From JAFEDN01 sp963795715 (GTDB taxonomy: Bacteria; Pseudomonadota; Gammaproteobacteria; Coxiellales; Coxiellaceae), in the NCBI GenBank assembly GCA_963795715.1, contig CAWCIY010000002.1:1240001-1304000 (forward strand): a DNA stretch of 64,000 nt. Direction: 5' to 3'. Position numbers and translations under genes: made by a program. This document shows positions 57,561-64,000 of the stretch, piece by piece; the stretch's first letter is position 1; the number at the start of each line of letters is the position of its first letter. Under the pieces are notes generated by a model that saw only the letters and a program-made list of their open reading frames with translations, was not told the DNA's origin and did no database searches.

Positions 57561-59516
57561 AGCTTTTTTCAAAACCGGTGGAACATCAAAGTCAACGTTG
57601 CAAGCAATCGTGCCTTGAGCACCGTTCGTCTGGCCGTCACTCACGGTTACATATCCGCTAGGAGCCATGGCGGAGCTATCCGGAACAAATAAAATTTCAT
57701 GGGTGCTAATTTGCTGCTGTTGAAAACTGGTGAGCGGATAATTGGGAGAAGAGGTTAACGCAAAATGACCATGCTGCACTGTACCGGTAATTGGCAAAAA
57801 CACAATACTCCCGTCATCCTGCCGCTGAATCCCCGTGGCATTGAGAATGGATTCAGCGATCAGTAGATTCTCGCCTTGATTCACTGGAAAATAGTTATTG
57901 ACGATCAAAATGGTTTTTCCTGCTTGAGTATCACTGGATAAATCATTCTGATTATCCACGACTTTTAATGAATACGAGGGTGCTTCAGTACTGTTATCGT
58001 GCGCGAATTGAATGAATTTTTGGAGAATATCATCTTGGTAAAACGAAATGATAGCATTGCCTGGATTACTGTGTAGTTCAAAACGACCGTGTTTGACAAT
58101 TCCTGTGACTACAAACTGTAAATCTTTTGCTAATGAGCCATTGCGCGTAGCGGCAATATTATCTGTTGTTAATACCGTCACCTGACCACGATTTGCCAAA
58201 AATTGATTGCGCGTTAGAACCGGTTTCCAAGAAAATGTGATGTTTGAAGGTTGAGGATTCGTAGCCATACGACCATCGGTGACGGACACTTGATACGCAG
58301 GTACAGCAGAATTTTGCGAAGAAAATACTACTTGTCCACTGATCACTTGTTGCTGTTTAAATGAAACATCACCATTTTCCCCTTTTCCTTGGTTACTCGC
58401 TTTCAAGTTAGTCGATGTAAGGATCACACTTTGACCTTGATTGATAGTGAGTTGATTGGTTTCTAACACTACCCCATAAAAAAAAGTAATATTCGCAGCG
58501 ATAGGGCCTGTCCAGGCAATCCCGGCGCTGCGAACCGTCATGTTGTAACTTGACGCATCCACAGTGTCATCATGCACAAATTGAATATTACCGCTCGTTA
58601 ACTGTTGCTGAGTAAAGTTTGCAATGGATACTCCCGGCTGGGTGACTGTTTCAAATTGTCCGTGGGATACTTCAGTGGGAATAAATAGCAAAGAATTATT
58701 CGGGTGATTCAGATCATAAGCAGCCAGATGAGTGTTATCCAACCGTAGTGTCTCACCCTGAAATAAAGACAGGGTGTTGTTCACTAATACCGGTGGAATA
58801 TCTCCAAATATCACATAAGTGCAACCAAAATCATCGTTTAGGTGTGGCGCTCCAATTAATATATCCGCTACCCCGTCTCCATTGACATCTCCCGCACCAC
58901 TGCGCCCTTTACTACTACCTCCCGGATAGCCCTGAGCCCCAATGATTAGATCGTCATACCCATCGCTATTGATGTCCCCGGCCGCACTAACGGAAGTATC
59001 ACTGCCATTATCGTTGTTTTCGCCATCGAGCTTAAATCCATTCACACCATTAAGACTCGACAGCGCTATCACTCCATTGCTCCCTACTCCCGGCCCACCA
59101 AATACTACATAACTACGACCAGCATTATGGTTATAGAACCAGAACCATGCTCCTATCAGTAAATCCTCATAACTATCCCCATTGACATCTCCAGCACTGC
59201 TAACAGAAATACCACAATTATCACCTATTACTTCCCCATCGAGCTTAAAACCATTGATACCATTGAGATTCGATAGTGATAATAGGCCATTCTTTCCTAC
59301 CCCCGGGCCACCAAATACCACGTAGCTGCGACCAGTGGAACCATTGAAATTGGGAGCCCCGATAAGAATATCTTCATATCCATCGCCATTAATATCTCCA
59401 GCCATACTGACCGAATAACCACTCGAACTCACTGCAACCTCACCACTGATTTTGGAATCATTTTGGCCGTTTAAATCGGCTAATTTGAGTATTTCTGGAA
59501 ATTGTCCGTTGGGCAT
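56631..59516 (-). CDS. Internally deleted FG-GAP/CSPG receptor-like protein (four blades), class C tail
   Basis: The start (AAAAGGAGGTTTTTATG) gives MPNGQFPEILKLADLNGQND; 961 residues, half the usual size. Only four FG-GAP repeats remain (about 1-240). The third breaks off at SSKGRS and joins GAGDVNGDGVADILIGAP of what should be the seventh, so three blades are missing in frame. A second in-frame junction lies in a CSPG-like repeat, where LKASNQGKGEN runs into GDVSFKQQQV and about 40 residues are lost. About five full CSPG-like repeats, a transmembrane helix (about 765-787) and a class C tail ending MKTPLLK follow. The frame is intact, so it may be expressed, but a four-blade block should not close as a normal propeller. 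Confidence 0.8.
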   Translation of the reverse strand: MPNGQFPEILKLADLNGQNDSKISGEVAVSSSGYSVSMAGDINGDGYEDILIGAPNFNGSTGRSYVVFGGPGVGKNGLLSLSNLNGINGFKLDGEVIGDNCGISVSSAGDVNGDSYEDLLIGAWFWFYNHNAGRSYVVFGGPGVGSNGVIALSSLNGVNGFKLDGENNDNGSDTSVSAAGDINSDGYDDLIIGAQGYPGGSSKGRSGAGDVNGDGVADILIGAPHLNDDFGCTYVIFGDIPPVLVNNTLSLFQGETLRLDNTHLAAYDLNHPNNSLLFIPTEVSHGQFETVTQPGVSIANFTQQQLTSGNIQFVHDDTVDASSYNMTVRSAGIAWTGPIAANITFFYGVVLETNQLTINQGQSVILTSTNLKASNQGKGENGDVSFKQQQVISGQVVFSSQNSAVPAYQVSVTDGRMATNPQPSNITFSWKPVLTRNQFLANRGQVTVLTTDNIAATRNGSLAKDLQFVVTGIVKHGRFELHSNPGNAIISFYQDDILQKFIQFAHDNSTEAPSYSLKVVDNQNDLSSDTQAGKTILIVNNYFPVNQGENLLIAESILNATGIQRQDDGSIVFLPITGTVQHGHFALTSSPNYPLTSFQQQQISTHEILFVPDSSAMAPSGYVTVSDGQTNGAQGTIACNVDFDVPPVLKKAYLKTSLGEQIKITDINLKATSQTSTANNLIFEISEISHGYFADNDDWQTPLNNFTQQRITDGNMIFITDQSGQSPQFKVSVWDRRLHCVGCPQQADVVFQGENTSGSSLSDAIKNTVITAVVSGIIGLLFFALRYKHSLSLQRNARPTIDGEEKETYPDTLLLPIAREIFSRIKITGCLGYIGKRDYNEYIGAVSTIVAALETKEVIQPNQWNSLPRPRKQRIIDAIAMHTKELVGNNRCCSTRTFTSFYRAEATPRMIRDQAETIADAVQETLSNRTEAKGSRSRSSVRLTSATSSLNEPQMKTPLLK

Positions 59517-59592
59517 AAAAACCTCCTTTTCATTATTTCGTTTAAATATCCTGCGATTTTAATCGTCGCTTCTGAACTCCGGTCATCTAGGA

Positions 59593-62500
59593 TCATTGTA
59601 ATAATGGTGTCCTGATCTGAGATTCATTCAGGCTGGCGCTGGTGTGAGTCAGGCGCAGGCTGCTGCGGCTGCGTGAGCCTTTAGCTTCAGTACGATTCGA
59701 TAAAGTTTCCTGTACCGCATCTGCAATTTCCTGCGCTTTATTTCTAATCATTCTCGGTGTCGCTTCGGCTTTGTAAAAACTAGTAAAAGTGCGTGTCGAG
59801 CAGCAACGATTATTGCCGACTAATTCTTTGGTATGCATCGCAATCGCGTCAATGATTCTTTGTTTTTGTGGTCTAGGCAGAGAATTCCAATGATTCGGTT
59901 GAATTACTTCCTTGGTTTCTAAGGCGGCGACTATCATACTGACCGCACCGATGTACTCATTATAATCGCGTTTACCGATATAACCTAAACAGCCGGTGAT
60001 TTTAATACGCGAAAATACTTCGCGTGCAATCGGTAACAATAAAGTATCGGGATAGGTCTCTTTTTCTTCACCGTCTATGGTTGGTCTGGCATTACGCTGT
60101 AAACTTAATGAGTGCTTATATCTCAACGCAAAGAACAGTAATCCTACCGCGCCACTGATTACAGCGCCAATCAACGCATTTTTAATCACATCCGATAAAT
60201 TGGAATCTGACTGTCCACCCGCTTGAAAAACCACATCTGCCAATTGCGGGCAAGGCTGACAATGCAAACGCCCATCCCACACCAACACTTTAAATTGCGG
60301 ACTTTTTCCAGATTCATCAGTGATAAAAATAATATCACCATCGGTTATCTTCTGCTGAGTAAAATTAATTAATGGAATTTTCCATTGATCACTATCGGCA
60401 AAATAACCATGATTAATTTCACTGATTTGAAAGATGAGATTTTCCGCTGAACGAGTGGATGTCGAAGCTTTTAGATTTAGTTTGGTAATTTGAACTCTTT
60501 CACTAGGACTTGTCTTTAAATAAGCATTATCCAGGGTGGGCGGCGCATCAAAATCTACCGGACAAGTCAGCGTTCCATAATAGTGATCTTGACCGTTCAC
60601 AATTAAATTACATTGGGGTGAGTTTAATGTGCCATCGGGCGCCAATATAATCTTTTCTGATGTCACTTGTTGCTGAGTGAAGCTGGGCAAAGCATAGCCT
60701 GGATTATCGATTGATTCAAACTGAGCTTGTCGCACGTTACTGACGGTAAAGCGAATCTGGCTGGACGTTAAATCATCACTGACAACACTTAGAGAATTCG
60801 CACTTAAAGCAAACAATTCGCTTTGATTCACCAGCCAAGGTTGCATCATCGCCAGTAAGGTCATTCCTGACATCACCTCTGAATCCATCCAGCCGTCGGA
60901 TACTTTGACCTGGTAGCTCGGCGCTTGCGTGCTATTGTTGTGAATAAAAACAATTTGCTGTTGACGCACATCTTTTTGGATAAAGTGATCAATCCTCACA
61001 CCAGGTTGTGAGAGTTGTTCAAATTGACCTTGTTGCACTTGAAAAAGCATAAATTGCAAGTCATCGCTTTCAGCGCCATTGTGCGTCGCTAACAAATTAT
61101 CCGTAGTTAAAATCAGTTTTTGTCCCCGGCTTAAAAACAGTTGATTGTTTTGCAGGACGGGTTTGGCGTCAAATTGAATTGTGCCTGCCGCGGAAAGCGT
61201 AGTGATTCGGCCATCGCTGACTGAGACAGTATAGTTCGGCGGATTCAGCGAATTATCATGACTGAAACTCACCTGATTATTGTTGATGGCTCGTTGAGAA
61301 AATAAAAGTACGGGTTGTTGATCGACGAGAAAGTTTCCATACTCCACTGTACCGATTATAAAATTTAAATCAGAATCTTCGGTTCCCGCATGAGAAGCCA
61401 ACAGATTTCCGGAGGTGAGATTAACGGTCTGCCCTTGACCTATCGTCAATTGATTCTTCAGTAAGACTGGAGCGGCATCGAAATCAATAAAAGCTAACTG
61501 TGGCGTTGTTGACGCTCGACCATCGGTTACGGCAACACAATAAGTCGGTGCTTGAGGGGTATTGTCATGAATAAATTGCACGATGCCCATCGTGATGTTT
61601 TGTTGTTGAAAATTAAAAATCACTTGATCGGGTGCGTTGATGAAACTAAAATTGCCGTGTTCAACCGCTGTGAGCATAAATGTCAATACAGAATCATCTT
61701 TGAATGGCTGTGTTGCCAGAAGATTATCCGGTTGTAAAATAACACGCTGGCCTTGATCTATCCGTAAAGTATTATTCAGTAAAATGGGCATAGTGTCGAA
61801 ATTCACCACAGCAAGTTCCGGTGGCAATGTGATACGGCCATCGCTGACCGAAACATGATAAGCAGGCGCATTCAAGGAATTATCATGGGTAAATTGAATT
61901 AACCCATCGACAATATTCTGTTGAGAAAAAATATTCAGGTTAAATTGACCTTGTTGCACCTGAGTGATATTAAACAGCAAAACACGATCGTCTCCGCTCG
62001 GATGAGTAGCACCGAGAATTTTATTGGTCAAGACGATAGTCTCGCCTTGATTGATAGCTAACGTATTGTTCACTAAAACAGGATTAGCGTCAAAATCAAT
62101 CTTTGCCGCCTGAAATGGCGTCGTGACATTATCTTGTCTTACTGCGACCTGATATGCCGGAGCCATAGTCGTATTGTCATGCACAAAACGCACCAGCCCG
62201 TCAGTAATATTCTGCTGCTGAAAAGCCAAAATGGCTTGTCCTGGAACATTCACCCATTCAAAGCGCCCATGCTGGAGATTAGCAATCAAAAAATTTAGAC
62301 CGGCGCTAGCATTACCTTTATAGGTTGCTTGCAGATTATCTACGGTAAGAATGATTGCCTGCCCTTGATTAATTATCAATTGATTGGCTTTGATCGCTAA
62401 ACTGGAACCATAACCAAATACCACATAGCTGCGACCTTTGCCACTGCCTCCCGGATAACCATAAGCCCCTATAATGAGATCAGTAATTCCATCGCCATTG

Positions 62501-64000
62501 ATATCCCCAGCAGCTCGGGTAGAAGCACCACAGCCATCACCATTGTATTCACCATCGAATTTAAAGCCATTAGTGCCATTAAGATTGGATAAGGCAATGA
62601 CTCCAGCGCTGCCAACCCCCGGCCCACCCAACACCACATAGCTACGACCTTTGCCATTCCCTCCCGGATAATTCCAAGCCCCTATGATAAGATCAGCATG
62701 TCCATCACCATTAATATCACCCACTCCATCGGTGGACCACCCACTGCGATCATTATTCTCTTCACCATCGAGTTTAAAACCATTGGCGCCATTGAGACTG
62801 GAGAGACTTAACACGCCCTCGCTACCCACGTTCGGTCCCCCAAACACGACATAGCTGCGGCCCTGACAACCATTGCTTGGATATTGATCAGCTCCCACAA
62901 TCAAATCGTCATATCCATCACTATTGATATCTCCGGCAGCACTGACCGACCGGCCACTGACATCGACATTGTTTTCACCATCGAGTTTAAAACCGTTAGT
63001 ACCATTGAGACTCGATAATGCCATCACTCCACCGCTGCCAACATTGGGCCCACCAAACACCAAGTAACTGCGGCCTACAAAAGTAGTGGCTTGCAGATAG
63101 CCAACCGCTCCGATAAGCACATCATCATACCCATCACCATTGATATCCCCGGCGGCACTGACGGAATAACCACTTTGATCCTGATAATGTTCACCATCGA
63201 GCTTAAAACCGTTTACACCATTAAGACTGGATAGATTTAAATACCCAGAACTGCCAATCCCCAGGCCGCCAAATACTACATAACTGCGGCCTTGAAGATT
63301 CACTGGATAATAAGTGGCCCCAATAATGATATCGTCATACCCATCGCCATTGATATCTCCCGCTGCACTGACGGCATTGCCGCTGGCATCTTTATTATTT
63401 TCACCATCCAGTCTAAAGCCGTTGGCGCCATTGAGGCTGGAGACAGCTAAATATCCAGAGCTTCCAACCCCCAGATCGCCAAATACCACGTAGCTGCGTC
63501 CCTTAGTGGTGCCTCCCGGATAGCCTATGGCGCCGATGATCAGATCGTCATATCCATCCCCATTGATATCGCCCGCTGCACTGACGGAAAAACCAAATTG
63601 ATCATTATCATTTTCACCATCGAGTTTAAAACCATTGGCGCCATCGAGGCTGGACAGATTAAATACTCCAGAACGGCCAACTCCCAGCCCACCAAACACG
63701 ACATAACTACGACCCCTCTTACTGGACAGATAATAATTCGCACCGATAATCAAATCATCATACCCATCACCATTGATATCGCCTGCTGCACTAATAGCGC
63801 AACCGCTCCCATCACCCTCATTTTCGCCATCGAGTTTAAAGCCATTTTGACCGTTTAAACTGGATAATTGAATAATGGCTGGAGGTGTAGGATCGAAATT
63901 TATTTCAGCAAATTGCGGCGGCATCGTAATGCGCCCATCGCTGACTGAAACCTGATAAGTAGGAGCATTCAAAGAATTATCGTGAGTAAATTGAATCAAG
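59593..64000 (-). CDS. Giant FG-GAP/CSPG receptor-like protein, class C tail, 5' end outside the window
   Basis: The frame is open to the right edge. The visible 1468 residues start inside a CSPG-like repeat (MIQFTHDNSLNAPTYQVSVS), so at least one more CSPG repeat, and by analogy a first propeller, lies upstream. One block of seven very regular FG-GAP repeats (about 25-530) follows; nearly every one reads SAAGDINGDGYDDxIIGA. Then come about seven CSPG/NG2-like repeats (540-1240), a transmembrane helix (about 1270-1292, AVISGAVGLLFFALRYKH) and a class C tail (GCLGYIGKRDYNEYIGAVSM, NNRCCSTRTF) ending IRTPLLQ. It is the first visible gene of the array. The next gene starts 76 nt downstream of its stop. 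Confidence 0.85.
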   Translation of the reverse strand, partial: LIQFTHDNSLNAPTYQVSVSDGRITMPPQFAEINFDPTPPAIIQLSSLNGQNGFKLDGENEGDGSGCAISAAGDINGDGYDDLIIGANYYLSSKRGRSYVVFGGLGVGRSGVFNLSSLDGANGFKLDGENDNDQFGFSVSAAGDINGDGYDDLIIGAIGYPGGTTKGRSYVVFGDLGVGSSGYLAVSSLNGANGFRLDGENNKDASGNAVSAAGDINGDGYDDIIIGATYYPVNLQGRSYVVFGGLGIGSSGYLNLSSLNGVNGFKLDGEHYQDQSGYSVSAAGDINGDGYDDVLIGAVGYLQATTFVGRSYLVFGGPNVGSGGVMALSSLNGTNGFKLDGENNVDVSGRSVSAAGDINSDGYDDLIVGADQYPSNGCQGRSYVVFGGPNVGSEGVLSLSSLNGANGFKLDGEENNDRSGWSTDGVGDINGDGHADLIIGAWNYPGGNGKGRSYVVLGGPGVGSAGVIALSNLNGTNGFKFDGEYNGDGCGASTRAAGDINGDGITDLIIGAYGYPGGSGKGRSYVVFGYGSSLAIKANQLIINQGQAIILTVDNLQATYKGNASAGLNFLIANLQHGRFEWVNVPGQAILAFQQQNITDGLVRFVHDNTTMAPAYQVAVRQDNVTTPFQAAKIDFDANPVLVNNTLAINQGETIVLTNKILGATHPSGDDRVLLFNITQVQQGQFNLNIFSQQNIVDGLIQFTHDNSLNAPAYHVSVSDGRITLPPELAVVNFDTMPILLNNTLRIDQGQRVILQPDNLLATQPFKDDSVLTFMLTAVEHGNFSFINAPDQVIFNFQQQNITMGIVQFIHDNTPQAPTYCVAVTDGRASTTPQLAFIDFDAAPVLLKNQLTIGQGQTVNLTSGNLLASHAGTEDSDLNFIIGTVEYGNFLVDQQPVLLFSQRAINNNQVSFSHDNSLNPPNYTVSVSDGRITTLSAAGTIQFDAKPVLQNNQLFLSRGQKLILTTDNLLATHNGAESDDLQFMLFQVQQGQFEQLSQPGVRIDHFIQKDVRQQQIVFIHNNSTQAPSYQVKVSDGWMDSEVMSGMTLLAMMQPWLVNQSELFALSANSLSVVSDDLTSSQIRFTVSNVRQAQFESIDNPGYALPSFTQQQVTSEKIILAPDGTLNSPQCNLIVNGQDHYYGTLTCPVDFDAPPTLDNAYLKTSPSERVQITKLNLKASTSTRSAENLIFQISEINHGYFADSDQWKIPLINFTQQKITDGDIIFITDESGKSPQFKVLVWDGRLHCQPCPQLADVVFQAGGQSDSNLSDVIKNALIGAVISGAVGLLFFALRYKHSLSLQRNARPTIDGEEKETYPDTLLLPIAREVFSRIKITGCLGYIGKRDYNEYIGAVSMIVAALETKEVIQPNHWNSLPRPQKQRIIDAIAMHTKELVGNNRCCSTRTFTSFYKAEATPRMIRNKAQEIADAVQETLSNRTEAKGSRSRSSLRLTHTSASLNESQIRTPLLQ

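Noticed and set aside
26709..59516. Acidic dileucine sorting signals at the TPLL ends
   Set aside because: The canonical pattern needs Asp or Glu four residues before the Leu pair; these ends lack it at that spacing.
1774..64000. Regular DNA repeats of about 200 nt that could suggest a CRISPR or satellite array
   Set aside because: The period equals one FG-GAP repeat of 60-70 codons, substitutions follow codon positions, and there is no constant repeat with unique spacers.
26709..64000. RTX toxins or type I secretion substrates
   Set aside because: The Ca-binding repeats are GDxNxDGxxD of FG-GAP type. Nonapeptide GGxGxDxxx arrays and ABC/HlyD neighbours are absent.

Overview
The window looks like part of a host-associated, low-GC gammaproteobacterial chromosome. 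SecB-family proteins point to Proteobacteria. Receptor-like giant proteins, ankyrin repeats, Ser/Thr-rich tails and a C-terminal CaaX-like motif suggest an intracellular lifestyle such as that of the Legionellales. This assignment is inference; no marker gene fixes the taxon. Almost everything is coded on the minus strand, so gene order is best read from right to left.

Main system (64000 to 22967, and again 8480 to 1774): a family of eight giant genes. Their products begin directly with FG-GAP repeats, or in one case with a helical region, and show no signal peptide. Eleven of the twelve FG-GAP blocks hold exactly seven repeats, as in the integrin-alpha beta-propeller. The propellers are followed by CSPG/NG2-type cadherin-like repeats, sometimes a CADG-like (dystroglycan-type) domain, one transmembrane helix, and a cytoplasmic tail domain that occurs in three related classes. 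One paralogue (37344-42991) is a pseudogene with at least six one-base frameshifts. Another (56631-59516) has lost three blades by in-frame deletion. The family is interleaved with two orphan genes and with SecB-like genes: a recognisable SecB at 7953-8480, 17 nt upstream of a giant gene; a divergent SecB-like protein at 26065-26538; and a third SecB-like domain at the C-terminus of a RelE-like/SF1 helicase/ankyrin fusion (22967-26068). The layout suggests dedicated chaperones for very large receptor-like proteins.

A second, unrelated island (about 8727-20400) carries a coupled operon: a radical-SAM activase-like protein; a giant zinc-ribbon/pseudokinase/COG1112 helicase/REase-fold protein; and a helical 'MSGPK' protein. 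It resembles helicase-kinase defence loci. A rearranged IS66-family remnant (about 17190-19470) has cut the giant gene between its zinc ribbon and kinase N-lobe. A 3' tRNA-Lys(UUU) fragment at 8727-8769, next to a 10-bp tandem repeat, looks like an attachment site.

AbiE toxin-antitoxin debris lies on both sides. At the left edge an intact AbiEi antitoxin precedes an AbiEii toxin gene broken by a nonsense codon and by a group II intron inserted at its catalytic Ser-Glu-Asp motif. At 22489-22911 a second abiEi-abiEii pair is reduced to frameshifted scraps. Between them lie small ordinary genes: a PAS protein, a VOC/glyoxalase-fold protein and a secreted cysteine-containing protein.
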